Source of the DNA: Talpa occidentalis
Taxonomy: Eukaryota > Chordata > Mammalia > Eulipotyphla > Talpidae
Length of the DNA: 64,000 bases
Assembly: GCF_014898055.3 (NCBI RefSeq)
Contig: NW_023601322.1
Coordinates: 7,087,312-7,151,311, forward strand
Reading direction: 5' to 3'
This document shows positions 11,984 through 24,232 of this stretch, one piece after another. Each line of letters starts with the position of its first letter. Position 1 is the first letter of the stretch. Made by a program: the position numbers and the translations under genes. The notes under the pieces are model-generated. The model was not told the origin of the DNA, did no database searches, and was given only the letters and a program-made list of their open reading frames with translations.

Positions 11984-12288
11984 AAATAAAAATTAAGAGT
12001 GCCTCCCTGGTGGTGCAGGGGTTAAAGCCTTAGCATTATCAAGCTTTTGCCAGTCACTGTGGCCTGAGCTAGATCCCTGGCCAGGGAGCTGACCCACATG
12101 GTGCAGCAGACCTTTCCTGTCTCCACGCTGCTCCTCTCAGCAGTGTATTTCAGTAGATCCACCTGTTCTGCTCCCCAATCTGCCTCTGGAGAATCCTCTC
12201 ACCCCCTACACCTCTGGCCTACAACCCAGTTCTTGTATGCATAAATAAATGAAAATAAATCTTAAAAAATAACAAAATAAAAATTAAG
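11984..12288 (+). mobile_element. tRNA-derived SINE, copy 3, with target-site duplication
   Basis: The head is GCCTCCCTGGTGGTGCAGG at about 12001. It is followed by CCCACATGGTGCAGCAGAC, CTCAGCAGTG and a type A 3' body (CCCAGTTCTTGTATGCATAA) with an A-rich tail to about 12274. The 14-bp repeats AAATAAAAATTAAG at 11984-11997 and 12275-12288 are identical. The 5' half has lost its CpGs (for example TAGATCCCTGG in place of a GTTCGATCCCCGG-type B box), so Pol III activity is unlikely. Confidence 0.9.
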
Positions 12289-12650
12289 TAAGTACCATTG
12301 TTTAGTGATGTTATTTCTTTCAAAGATGCATTTTCTCTCTTTCATAGATACAATTTGTAATTGTTCATAGTTCTATGTCTACTAAATTAAGAAAAATGTT
12401 AATATGATTTGACAGATGAATGAACTTCTGGAATTTTTATTGATTTACTGGCCATTAAAAACAGGTGTCTTGTTAGAATATCATTTCTCATGAATCACAG
12501 GTATAATTTTTAAGACTTAATTTTTCTGTCTTAAGCAGATAGTCTTTACTTATATTTTTCTCAATTTAGGAAAATTAAACTTGGCCAGTGCCTGAAATCA
12601 TAGATCATGGAATATTCACATTGTCCTGGCTTCCTCTCTCTACCATCTAC

Positions 12651-12651
<1 letters not shown>

Positions 12652-12683
<32 letters not shown>
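12652..12683 (+). repeat. Pure poly(A) tract, 32 bases
   Basis: This is an uninterrupted run of 32 A residues. I could not identify a retrotransposed body immediately upstream, so it may be the tail of an unrecognised retrocopy or an expanded mononucleotide tract. It is likely to be variable in length. Confidence 0.95.
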
Positions 12684-12685
<2 letters not shown>

Positions 12686-13369
12686 AAAGAAATTCCTCAA
12701 TAAGATAGAGTTGAATTGAATCTTTCTTCTATAGGTGGGTGTTATTCCTATTAGAGAAACTGTATAAATCATTTATTGAAAGAGATTAAATCTACATAAC
12801 TAATTGTTTATTTCTTAAATATAAAGCTATTGCATTCAGGGGCTATCTAAATCTGACTTATGGTTAGTAGGTATTCGATGCATTACTGTTCTCTTGCCTA
12901 GAGTGCAGGTCATGCATGTGTATGTGTGTCTCTATTTACCCACACATCCCATTCATACAACTTTATGGAGCTTTTTCAAAATGCGATTGAAGAAACCAGC
13001 ATTATGGATGCATTATTCCAATTACAATGACATCTAGATATTTTTAAGGCTCATGATTAACAGGCATAAATCTGACGGGGGACAGGAGGCAGAGTTCAGG
13101 GTCTGCGGCTGCACAACCCCACACATGGAAGAGAAGAATGGAGTTTGAGAAAGGTCACGCCAAGATGAGTGCCGTCCGTGTGAGAGAGTGCTGGGGGGGC
13201 TGAATACCCACTCACAGCACATGAAACCTTGATTTGACCCTCACATTCTCTACTCTGTAATTAATTTAATTCAGAGACTGGAGGTTAAGACAGATGGGAT
13301 GAAAGTAGGTTTTTAAAATCTTCAATTGTTCACTTAGGAGAAGTGAACACTTGCATTTTACAGTCATTT
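12684..13369. other. Unassigned DNA between the A tract and SINE copy 4
   Basis: No gene or repeat is recognised. A 62-codon minus-strand frame at 13034-13222 has no family features. Confidence 0.4.
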
Positions 13370-13658
13370 ATGAGTAAACATTCTTTTTTTTTTAAGATTT
13401 ATTTATTTATTTATTTATACAAGCACTGGGTACAGTCAGAAGCGCGGGAGGGTGAGAGAATTCACCAGAGTCAGAGCAGAGCGGGGAGCAGAACAGGCAG
13501 ACTGACAAAGTACACTGCTGAGGGGAGCAGCGGGAGCCGTCCTGTGGGACACTCACCCGGTGGCCAGGGATCTAACCGGCACTGTAGAGGCTGCGGGCAG
13601 CTTTGCAGACCAGCGCTCAACCGCTGCCCCACCTGGGAGGCCCAATGAGTAAACATTC
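13370..13658 (-). mobile_element. tRNA-derived SINE, copy 4, type B body
   Basis: The element lies in reverse from the T-rich tail near 13384 to the head complement CTGGGAGGCCC ending near 13644. The 14-bp duplications ATGAGTAAACATTC at 13370-13383 and 13645-13658 are identical. On its own strand the 3' body reads CTGTACCCAGTGCTTG instead of CCCAGTTCTTG, which defines type B. The tail contains ATTT units. Open frames in and around it (13343-13648 plus and two minus-strand frames) are SINE-derived. Confidence 0.92.
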
Positions 13659-15639
13659 CTGCAAAAGTATTTGTACCTGAAATTCACCTCTTTCATTTCA
13701 CTCATCGCTCCCTCCTCCCCTTCATCCTTGGGAGCCTCTCCCCTCACACGTCCTCCTCCTGCTTCTCTTCTTCCCTCACCCCCCAGCACACTATTCACTT
13801 GGTCCTTAATGACTATCGTGAGTTAACGTCTTCAGGAACCAAATCTCATGTTTCAAATTAGACTCACTAATATTTGACATATTTAAAAGTTAGCTCCCAA
13901 GACTAGGTTGGTCAAAGCAGAAGAGAATATTGAGTAGACAACTAATTAGCCAATACACATCCATTTCTCATGAACAAAGGCGTGGCTTTTTTTTTTTTTT
14001 GAAATATTACATTTATTTAGGTAACATTGAGTTACAGTACTGCATTTGCTTTGGGGTATCAGTTCTAACCCCCTAGGATATTTGCTGTGGGTAAGCTTAG
14101 TTTTTTCTCTTTTTCTGAATCTATTTTTGAAACATCTTTGTTTATTTTTCACAATAGAGGATTTCTCCCCTCAGGTGCAGTCACCATAGTTTTCCCACCA
14201 AAAAAGTGCCCACAGTTCTCCCCTCTCCAGCGCTCCCCTCTCCGCCCTGTTCCTGTCTCTCCTCATTGTTCTCCCCTCCTGAGTCTTAGTTCATGAGAAA
14301 GTATGCCAAGACTACTAGTGAATTTTGTTCTACTAAGTTGGTTCATAGTCAAAAATACCACTTCTAAGGACATGGCACTGTTCTCGCCTCCCAAGCCACG
14401 CTGCGTACCATGGCAGAGAGCTCTCCACTTCTCTCTGTGCAGTATAGTCATGTGAAAGAGACTTGTGAGTTCTCAAACATTCTGTTCCTAAGCTTTGTAT
14501 AGGTTTTCTTCAACTAATGGTCTTAGAGCCTCTTTTCACCTCCACCTTTGCACTGAACACTAAATAAACATGCAGAACTGTAAAGTGAAATGGCACTATC
14601 GTGAGACCCACATATCACGTCAGACACAAGAAGATCCTCAAATGAAGCACAAGCTCAGCAATGCTATCTGAGAACATGCAAATTCTACTTTTCTCATTGA
14701 AATTACAGGACACATTATTGAGAGGATGCTTATATATCACTGAAACTCCCAGACAAATTGGGAAAATGTGGCCATTTTCTGAGTATTAGGTTACAGGATG
14801 ATACACACCTACCACATCTCTAATACCAAAGAGCTTCCACATAGTTGGAAACCCACAAATCTGGATACATGACTCAGAACACCCCATTCTGACAAGTACA
14901 TTGCTTGATAATTTTATTATAAAAACATTACATGACGGTTCTGAGACCTAGCTCTATGCTTAGAGGTGAGAATTTAATATATAAGTTATTGCACATACAC
15001 AATACATGTTTATCCTATATGTATATTCATGTATACACATATCAGCACCTATGTATCATACATACACACATGCATGCATGCATATATGGACATATACGGA
15101 GGATATATATCACATAGGATTTAATAATGGAAAGTAAGTTGCTATAACACTCATGAATGTACAAATGAACAAGAACGTTCCATGATGAACCAAGACCCCA
15201 GGAAAGCACTGCTTCTGTGCAGAGGAATAAAGTAGTGAGAACAGATGGCAGGTTCTCAGCTTCATCTTTGATATTCTATCACTACTTTTAGAGAGATATT
15301 TGAAGCAAATATAGTAAGTTGATAAAATCTGAAATGTCAATGTTGGTTCTCGGGAGAAGCACTTGCCGTTTTCATGAGATTGAGAACACAGGACTTTGAC
15401 CACCGTGTGTGACCACCTCAACCAGCTCCCCCCACCCCTGCAGGGCCACTGAAGACTGGGTCACGCCTGCCTGAGGCGGCCAGGCCACGTGGACATGACA
15501 CTGCTGCGGACTGGAGAGATGTTTCCCTTATGAATCTCATTACCCAGCAGGGAAAGAAAAACATTAAAAGCCCATTTGACAGGTCTCGCAGGAGACACAG
15601 TCGTGCAATGGAGTCAGCAAGGAATTCGAACTTCTGAGG
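13659..15639. other. Unassigned DNA with short CA/TG-rich tracts
   Basis: No gene is recognised. At 13989-14050 a T-run followed by TTACATTTATTTAGGTAACA resembles a retrotransposon 3' tail in reverse, but the family is unclear. At 15058-15110 there are alternating purine-pyrimidine words (CATACACACATGCATGCATG, then ATATATGG). The remaining frames are short and overlap on both strands. Confidence 0.4.
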
Positions 15640-15800
15640 GATGGACGGCTTCCCGGAGGGATGGTGTTCAAGACGGGACTTAAAGGAAGAGCGAATGCCA
15701 GTCTGATGCCAGGGAGGTAAAGGGGCAGATGTCACCACAGAGAGAAGTGCATGGGGAGGCAAGACCACTGAGGGGGCAACACCTACAAGATGGAGCACGA
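15640..15800 (-). mobile_element. Possible L2 fragment, antisense
   Basis: The order of words GTGTTCAAGACGGGACTTAA, GGAAGAGCGAATGCCAG and then GAGAGAAGTGCATGGGGAGG resembles the reverse complement of an L2 region where 'gagctgggacttgaaggatgag' is followed by 'cagagggaacagcacatgc'. It is heavily diverged, so both the family and the edges are tentative. Confidence 0.4.
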
Positions 15801-16369
15801 GGTCGGGTGACAGCGTGAGGGGAGCCTGGCTTACATGCGGCTTCCAAGAAAGAAAACCACGCCATGCACAGGCTTGAAGGTCAGGGTGGAAACAGAAGCT
15901 TTATCCAAAGAGACATTGGAAACACAGACACGCTTTGCTCACAGCAATGGTGTGATAACACGGGCACTGCGCGAGGGAGACATAACCACACAGAAATGGA
16001 CCTTCCCAGCTTATGAAACCTCTCCCCCTAAGCCGAAGGATAAACTTCTATCTTTATGCCTGGAGGGAGCTGGGGAGCATGGTGTCAGTCCCACAAAAGC
16101 TGGGCGCTACCTTCTTTGAAGATGACATTTCAAAGACATGGTGCCCATGTCCTAGGGAAAGGTATTCCTGGACTGCAGAGCTTCTGATGGGTCAACTAGC
16201 TTTTGGAAAGCTATATATACATTTCTGAAAGAATGAGAAACTTTATCAAGTACAACTTTTCTCTCTATGAAGAGAGAGTGGGAAGAAATCTGCCTGTTTT
16301 CTACATGGAAAATTAAGCCTCACAATCAATTTATGTTTGCCCTTACAACTTTTTTCTTTGTATTTTTAA
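15801..16369. other. Unassigned DNA
   Basis: No repeat is recognised. Two overlapping plus-strand frames (15835-16119 and 16013-16228) lie here in different phases. They have no conserved motif, no splice context I can defend and no family resemblance. Confidence 0.4.
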
Positions 16370-16900
16370 TTACCTTCTTTTTTTATTAAAGTAAAAACCT
16401 TATTGATGTGTCTGTCTGTTCTTTCACAAATACCACAGTCTCAATATTTATAGATTTTTAGCAAGTCTTAAATTAGGCGGTACAGTTGTACAAATTTGCT
16501 CTCTTTTTAAAAATGATTTTGACTACCTAGGTCTTTTTCATTTCCCTATTCATTCTGAATATGATTATCAATTTCTTCAAAAAATACCTGCTGAGATTTT
16601 GATTGGAATTGCATTAAAACTATATAAATTGAAAGATATTGCTAACATAACAACAGTAAGTCATCTAACCATGAAGGTGACTTATTTTCCATTTATTTGT
16701 CTTCTTTAGTTTCTCTCAGCAATGTTTCTTCAGTGTATCTACCATACTTTGTTACACATTTTATATTTTGCCTGGGGGATGTAAATGATATATTTATGAC
16801 ATTTTCCATTTGCTCACTGCTGTCATAGAGAAGTACAACCCATCTATTATTTTGTTGCCCTTGCAATCTGAAACCTTACCTAATTCATTTATTTTATTTT
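16370..16900 (-). mobile_element. Old L1 fragment, antisense
   Basis: The plus strand reads like the reverse complement of an old L1M ORF2 stretch. The words include TGAGATTTTGATTGGAATTG (about 16583), CATTAAAACTATATAAATTG, TTCTTTAGTTTCTCTCAGCAATG (in two pieces) and TTTGTTGCCCTTGCAATCTG. No frame survives. The MIR and L2 relics nearby suggest an old, stable region. Confidence 0.7.
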
Positions 16901-17650
16901 TTTTAAATAATTTTTTTTTTTAGGAAACAGCAAACTCACAATAACATTTCCAAATATTATTTTACTCTTCCTCTCTAATTCTTAGAACTTTGCTACCTTT
17001 TGTTTCCTGGCAGGAGCTAGGACAAGTTAAATTGCCAACTGAATAAAAACAGAAGTGGCTGGGATAGGTAAGGAAAGTGATTGAAGGAAGCAGCTGCTAC
17101 TCTACAAGATGCTGACAGTGGGTGCAGTCTTAAGAGGGCACTTGGAGTAAGGTCTGAATCACACAGTTGTGAGAAAATCATTTTTAAACTTTTACTTTGT
17201 ACTAGAAGGGAAGGCATCTCTACAATCAAATTTTGATTGTTTTTGCTGAAAAAAAACTTAAAAATCTTTAAGTTTTACGTTAGTCAGTTTGTATAAAATC
17301 ATAGTTATGTCAAATTTTCTAAGCTTGCATATTTTCAACCTAAATTTATTTATAGCAGTAATACACAAGAGGGTGTGGGTCATGATAATTTCCCTTATTT
17401 TATGCATAGCTCAGAATCTAAGTGTTGGATTTGGAAGAGAACTTAGGAATCATCCAAAAATATAGATAAATGAGAACACTGTACTTTTCAAATCTTATCT
17501 TATTCCAAGCACTATACCCATGTAGACACACAACACACACACACACAGTTACTGGAAAGACTGAATTTTATATATATATATATATATACAATTATATATA
17601 AATTATATATACCTATATGTACATGTGTATAGATTTATACATTAGATTTT
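16901..17650. other. Unassigned AT-rich DNA with CA and TA microsatellites
   Basis: The stretch holds T- and A-rich runs near 16900-16922, a short CA tract at about 17527-17547 and an uninterrupted TA tract at about 17570-17588, followed by further TATA-rich words to 17640. No gene is recognised. Confidence 0.5.
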
Positions 17651-17870
17651 CTTAATTTCCACTTTACAAGTGAGATATCTGAATATCAGAAAGAAAATAA
17701 ATGAACCAACTACAATTTCACTGTGAATTATTAGTGGAAACATTTCTTACAAGCAAGTATGTTCAGTTTTAATTATTTTTAGAATTTGGTTCATTGTTGT
17801 ATCCCAAAGCATAGAGGAGTGATTGGCAAATAGTCAGCACTCAATTATCATTTGTTAAATGCATAAGAAA
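17650..17870. repeat. Possible MIR/L2 fragments
   Basis: At 17656-17720 the words CCACTTTACAAGTGAGATA and ATCAGAAAGAAAATAAATGA resemble an antisense MIR core (the usual form is 'ttttacagatgaggaaactgaggca'). At 17815-17868 GTGATTGGCAAATAGTCAGC and CTCAATTATCATTTGTTAAATG resemble a sense L2 or MIR 3' end. Both are short and diverged, so the call is weak. Confidence 0.4.
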
Positions 17871-19052
17871 TTGTGACACTTGCCTAAGTTTTATTTCCAT
17901 GGCTCTAGCTATTTGTTGGAGTTGTTTTCATATCTAATATCAGTTGTCATACTTTACGTTTGAGGGATATACTTTTGGTATCTGGACTATTGATTAGATT
18001 TGCCTACTTGCCAGGTAGTTACAGAACTGTGGTGTGCTGAAAAGTTCAAGTCACAGTTCTTGAACCATAATAGCAGAAGTGTTTCCCACAGGCGAACATG
18101 TTAATGATGAACAAACCCTTAAAATCCCAGCACATCTGTAGACAGGCAAAGATAACTGAGACAAGGGTCTGAGACCCAAAAGAAGGAAACCAGACAAAAT
18201 TAAGCCAGATTCTGAAATAGAAACAACAAGAGAATCTAAAATAAAATAAAAAAAAGCACAGGAAAAGGGCAATATCTAGTGGACGAACATGAAGCAAATG
18301 ATCATGTTTATATTTCCTGGTTAAATCTAATGGAGACAGTAGCCAAATTTTCCCAAATGAAGTTACTGATAGTACTGAATGCTTTAGCTCAAAATAAATC
18401 TTGCAACTTGGAGAAGACTGAATCCACAGAATTGGAACTCCCAGGGTTTATTAAAAATAACTAAGTGGGTGTTGTCAGAAATAATCTCAGTTAAGAGGGC
18501 TCCTCAAAGCACATGCTTTATGTCTAGCTTCGGGATATCCAAATTGTCCCTGGGATTCAGTGTGGTGACTTAAAGCTCTATTTAAGCACATGGCCTGCAA
18601 AATATGTATTTTTCCCAATTCTCAGAGAGCTGACAGCCATGTGTGGAAGAGAGTCATTAATAAAAGTAGTATTATAATTATGAATGTAATTACATACAAA
18701 TTACAATCTGAGATAAGTGCTCTGAAGGAAAGCAACAGGTTGAAGAGTGTGTAACAAAGATGCGTGGCCTATGGTGGAGTACTTGGGATCTTTGCTGAGA
18801 AGACAGTCGTTAAGTTAAGGTTGAAGCCAATAGGCAACGAGATTTCCTAGGATGCACATAGCATGAAGAGAGGAAAATCATAGGATTAAAACTTGAGGAA
18901 CTCTAAAACATAATGGAATAGACAGGTAGGTGGAGAATAAGACAGAATTAGTCCATGAGAGTTATAGGAAGAGATATTTTCTAGAAATCCTCCTCCTGTG
19001 AGTTGTCCATTTGGGTAATGGATCTAACCAAGGCATTGGGAAAGGGAAGTAG
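17871..19052. other. Unassigned DNA with a faint L2-like part
   Basis: No gene is recognised. Two same-strand frames at 18046-18297 and 18051-18272 are alternative readings of one AT-rich segment. GAGATAAGTGCTCTGAAGGA at about 18710 resembles the antisense L2 words 'gataagtgctatgaagga', which hints at a decayed L2 here. Confidence 0.4.
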
Positions 19053-19242
19053 TGCTTTTTGCTGCCTAGGGAAAGTTAGCAATATCTGAAAATATTTTCA
19101 GTTGTCACACTGGAGAGGGTACCATTGGCATCTAGTGGGAAGAAGCTAGGGGTCCTGGTAGACTTCCCACAGGACAATGGAAGGGCCCCATCACAGATAA
19201 TGTCCACCCCAAAGGCAGTGGGGTTAAAGATGAGAAACAGCA
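19053..19242 (+). mobile_element. MER5A-type hAT DNA transposon relic
   Basis: The order of words matches MER5A, a short non-autonomous hAT-Charlie element: CAGTTGTCACACTGGAGAGG (about 19100), CATTGGCATCTAGTGGGAAG, a variant of 'aggccagggatgctgctaaac', ACAGGACAATGGAAGGGCCC, and a GAGAAACAGC terminal remnant. MER5A has no coding capacity and was active early in eutherian evolution. No flanking 8-bp duplication is obvious. Confidence 0.75.
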
Positions 19243-19794
19243 CTCATGTGAGCACAGAGAAGAAAAGGAGTCAGACCAAATGAAGCGAGAGCAAGTCCCA
19301 GGAAGCTATGAAAATTGTCTAGCGCTCCTAAGAGTGACTAATGCTAAGCAATGTTAATGAGAGGTGTTTGGTTAGGGAAGGAGATCCATAATTTGAATAA
19401 GAGTTGCCATTAATGATAGCAATTATAGGGAGCCACCCTTGCCAATAGAAGCCAAGATTTAATGCTTTAGGGTATCTAGGAAGGACAAAGATGCACAGCT
19501 ATTAGGAAGTTCAGGAAATTAATCATACTTGACAGTTGAATGAGAAGAATCAGCTTGTAGGACTCAGCACCCATAATTTGTTATTGCTCCATTTTCTCAT
19601 TGACTTTTTCAAAGTGATAGGAAGCACCTGATCTATTCATTTATTACTAATTAAGCTTATCACATTTTTAAAATTGCAATGACAAATGTTAAAATGCATA
19701 ATATATTTTCAAAATGCAATGTTAATAGCCTTGAAACTCTAAAATAAAAACTTCATTTGATTCAAGAATGATAAATTATTCAAAATGAATTCAT

Positions 19795-21340
19795 TTATGT
19801 GATAGATTCATTAAGTACTTACTGAGTTCTTCCTATATACCAGGTGTTCTAGGTGATGAGGCTTCAACCTTAGCACTATTAACAATGGCCTTCTCCTGAA
19901 GCGTGAATTGCAACTGGGAAGAAAGAGACAAGAAAAAAAGTAATTTAGTAAGTAAGATAATAGGTAGTGACAAGTCCTACGAAACCAATGAAACTAAAAG
20001 GATATCCTCCATCACCTTCATTAAGTAGCTGCCCACTCACTCTCTATACATTGACCTGATTTCATTGGTGTGTGACCTAAGACTGAGGTACTGAGAAAAT
20101 CTGCTCAAGGAAGATCTTGGGACAGAGCATTCCAAACTACAGCTAGAACAAGGAACAGAAAGATCAAGGTAGAATTATATTTCAGTGACACAGATAATAC
20201 AGTTGTTGTAGGCACAGACCAAGTCAAGAAAGGCTTGTAAACCATAGTAAAGACCCTGGATTAAACTCTGAATGCTTCAGAGATCAATGGGAAGTTTTAT
20301 GCAGTAAAATTATATGATCTGATATACCTTAGAAATCCCTTCTGACTGGGGTATGGAAAATGACGGTTCAATAATAGGACAAGGGTAGTGATGGGGAGAT
20401 GAAGAAAAACAGGAAAAGTTCGTATATATTTGGACATGAGGTTGACAGAGCTTGTTCTTGAGTATAAGGAAAAGAGACATAAGGGATTATGCCTAGGTTT
20501 TGCTAGTATTGTTGGCAATGGAATTTTTATAAATTTTCATTAAGTGAAGTTTTATAAATTTTAATAACATTTTGTAATATGAAATCTTAATATATTTTAT
20601 AGTTATAAAATATATCATCTATCTGATATAGACATTTTAATAAAGTTTCAACAAAATAAAGATAGTGAATGAAAGTATAGATTTACTAAGGTTACTTAGT
20701 AATGGAAAAGACTGGAGAGGAACGGATTTGGGGAAAAAAGGAAAAGACATGTTTTCAAATGTTTGGTTGTAGCTGCTTATAAAATATCCAGTGACACTAT
20801 CAAGTGAGTATCTGGATATTGCAGGGAGTTTTCAGGGATTAAACTATTTATTCAGTAGTGACCAATCTCTAGATGGTTTATGATGCTTGGGGATTAAACC
20901 AGAGGCTATGGACATCCCTTGGAACATGGAGAGTACAAGGAAACGCTGAGCCCTGGGCTACTCCAGCACAAGGAGTCAAAGAGAAAAGTGAGCAGCAAGG
21001 GAGCTGTAGGAGGAAGCATGACTGGGAGAGGGGAGGGTCATGACTCATGAGAGCATCTCATGGAAAGCCAGGGAAGAAAGCAGTCTGCAGGAGTGTCATC
21101 CGGGAGAGGCGATGCCGTGAGCTTGTCCTCCCTGGGATAGGAATTATGGAGTGTCTAGAATTACGGATTATGTAGGTTGTGGATTGTCTAGACAAGACTT
21201 GGTACTGTGTCATGGTGCCTACTCCAGCTTAGAGTGAAGGAAGAGACTAAGAAGAAAGAAAGCACAGTCAACAAACACAACAAGGGTGAAGTGTTTTGTT
21301 ATGAAGGAGAACAAATAAATGGAAGGGAAGCCGGGGCAAA
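19795..21340 (-). mobile_element. L2 LINE remnant, antisense, about 1.5 kb
   Basis: The plus strand carries the reverse complement of L2 in order. The 3' end is resembled by TTACTGAGTTCTTCCTATAT and CCAGGTGTTCTAGGTGATGAG (in two parts, about 19820-19860). GTGACAAGTCCTACGAA follows near 19968. GAGCATTCCAAACTACAG near 20126 matches the 'gagcattccaggcaga' word. TTATATGATCTGATATACC near 20308 and AAATCCCTTCTGACTGGGG near 20333 continue the order. CTGAGCCCTGGGCTACTCCA near 20947 is a well-preserved landmark. Frames are wholly broken. A TATA-rich segment at about 20540-20800 may be a separate insertion or simple divergence. Confidence 0.7.
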
Positions 21341-24146
21341 ATCTAAAAATGTGAGAAATTTTTATAACTTAAAAATTACACACACACAAGTTTTTGCAAC
21401 ATAGTGCAATGGTGACTTGCTATTTTCATTTGGCTACTTAATAAGCGGCTAAAATCTAGCCTGTGAAAACAGGACATTTGTAGTTTTCTTCCACTCATGT
21501 TTCTCTCGAGTCCTGAATAGAACATAGTAATCTTATTAAATGAACTATCGTTCACCAGCTTTTAACATATTTTAAATTGTACATTACAACATGTTTTATG
21601 ATTTTGTTTCTGTGTTCTCACGCCTCTTATGTGTGTTTTCTTTTGAACCTATTGCAGCATTCAGCTGAAAATCCCCCGGGAAAACGGTGAAATCAATGGA
21701 CTGGAAAGTTTTTCTGGAGTCTGGGAACTCTAAGGTGAGAATAACAGAGCTGCTGAGCTGGGAAAACAGGGTGAGATGTTCCATTTGGGGATGAGGCTAT
21801 TGATAACGTAAATAGCTAAGCCAATCTCGTGGGGGTAGGTATATTTAAATGAAACATTTTAACATATTTAAAGAAAACACGCATAATACAAAGATGAGGA
21901 GGAAAAGTCTCGCTATACGCTATACAACGTGGTGAATGGATCAAGGAATTAGGAATAACTCCTGAAGTGGTGGAAGGGAATCCAGTCATCAATAAATGAT
22001 CAACAGAATCAAGTTGATTTCTTAGCTAGAAGTAATGAATGAAAGCAGCCAATGGTATAACTAAGGTCATGGAATTAGCATACAGTGTTTGGAGAATAGA
22101 AGAGAGATGTTTAAGCAACATGTTCATTTATATTTAATACTTTGCATTATTGTTCAATTGTCAGCGGAGCTGCAGGATTAAGATTTAATCATGTAGCCAC
22201 TTTAAAGTCCCATTTTAAATAAGTATTGACAGGACAACTTTATGAGATGGCATCACTGAGAGCAGGAGTTAGACAATTTTGATAAGGGAGATGATGATAT
22301 TTTAATTTTTTGTAAAATATTTTTTTACTTCATACTTCCAAATAAAGCTATAGAATTCTACAATATATTTTTTTTTCATTGTTGAAGCAAATGAATGGAC
22401 ATTTTCCTGAGTTTTGAACTATCTAGAATTGTTCTGGAAATTCATCCCTAAGGATAAATAGCATGGCACCATAATTATTGAGTGTAGATCAGGAGAAGGC
22501 AACAAGGACACAGTTGAATAAATGGAATGTCAAAGCAGGGTTGAGGCAATAGTTATGCCTCGCATGGAGGAAATCCTTAATGACACATTTTACGGAGTTC
22601 AAAAAAAAAATCAGTGCAATTCCCTTTAACTGACACGAAGAAGAGTAATCTGTCAGCCAGAACACTTAAGGCTAGCCAACTAAATTGGTTTGAGGCATCC
22701 CGAAGGAAACCAAATCTAATCTAATCAATAATACTGACACACCAAAAAGATGTACGGTAGGGGTAATTTTAAGAAGAAGGAATAATATCAATTTTATGAT
22801 GTATCATAATTTTTTTTCCTTTTGAACTCATGATAAGTAAAAACTTAAAGTACTATTTATGTAGTTTCCTGTTCTCTTTAGCAAGTAAATTCTTCTGTTG
22901 GTTTTGGTCCCTTGGATAAATGATGCATGTAAGTACATATTCCTCTCTCTGGAAAGTATTCCTCCACACACACACACTCCACAATTTTACCCTAATAAAC
23001 CAAAGTATCCCTTGATACTTCTCCTACTTTAGTTATGTTTCTTGGTTCCAGGAATGGGAAATTCTTCTCTTTTACTGACTCAGTTGTCAATCAACTTCCT
23101 TTATCTTCAACTTAAAGATGTGTCTAATTAGGCTATTTGCTCAGCATTTTCACATTTGAATATTATGATTGACCTTGATGAAACTGTTCTGGGATTCCAC
23201 CAATACCAGTAATTATAGCTCCATTATGCCCCTAACTTAACACAGGAGGTATTTAAACTTTGATCAATGTATTCACTGCACTTATTGATTGATAATTATA
23301 ATGCATTACTTGCTGACTTTCCTGCCTCCCTCATTAATTGCCTCGCCACAGTCCAGAAATAGAAAGTTTCAAGACCCCTGATAAGCGTTTTGCCAGAACT
23401 CATTGCTCTATTTTTATATTTACTTGGTGTTTAATTGTTCAGTTCCACTATTAGATCCTGAATTTATCATGTATCGTAGCTTCCTGGACCTACCCCTCTG
23501 GACACAAGCAGCCCCCACCTTTCTTATGACTCCTCTACCTGCCTCTAGCTGAGCCCTGAAATCATTTGATTTCCAGAGTGATACAAAAGAGCCACAAGTG
23601 TCCTTCTCTTTGATTACTGAATAATTGGAGAAGAATCCATTTTTAGAGGTTCTATTTCAAACTATTAACCAAAATCTTAACTGTATTGAAGCTTGTGAAT
23701 CTTACTCTTTTTTCTTAAATTAAGACCATTTTAAATATCCTACCCCTCCTCATCCAACCATCTTTTGGGAGAGTGGTGGAGTTCAAGATTTCCATTCGTG
23801 CACAAATAGGTTTAAACCATATTTTGGGCTGAGGAAGCTGGGCGAGTCATACACAGCTTTTGTTTATTTGATTACGTTATCACTTAAACTACCCCCAATG
23901 GTCTGGGTCAAAATGAAGCAGCTTGCATTTTGTTTTTAAGGAAAATTGTGAGTTACAATTTGTGCATTCCTTCTATCCAATGAATAGTACTTAACATCTT
24001 TTACAAACTTCACATCATGCTTTCCTCATGTGAATTAAATGTTTATTGTTTGATATTTTCCTCATCTATTTCTTCAGTCGTATCACTTAACAAATTTATC
24101 ATTGATATCCCCACACCATTTAAAAAAGTCAGATGCTTCTTATTAA
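21341..24146. other. Unassigned AT-rich DNA
   Basis: No gene or named repeat is recognised. There are short CA tracts near 21379 and 22963-22977. The frames at 21207-21404 and 21596-21784 have no family features. Confidence 0.45.
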
Positions 24147-24232
24147 CTTTCTAGTATATTTCCTTCTTTCTAGTATATTTCCTTCCGCCATACTTTCCTT
24201 TCTTTCTAGTATATTTCCTTCCGCCATACTTT
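24147..24232 (+). repeat. Local tandem duplication, 31-bp unit with spacer
   Basis: A unit starting CTTTCTAGTATATTTCCTTC occurs three times, at 24147 (first 20 bases only), 24166-24196 and 24202-24232. The last two copies are identical over 31 bases, ending CCGCCATACTTT. The pattern fits replication slippage or a recent segmental tandem duplication. Confidence 0.9.

Noticed and set aside
13989..14050. T-run followed by an L1-tail-like word, considered as another L1 3' end
   Set aside because: It lacks the G/C-rich 3' UTR tract and ORF2 words of the L1s in this window; too short to assign.
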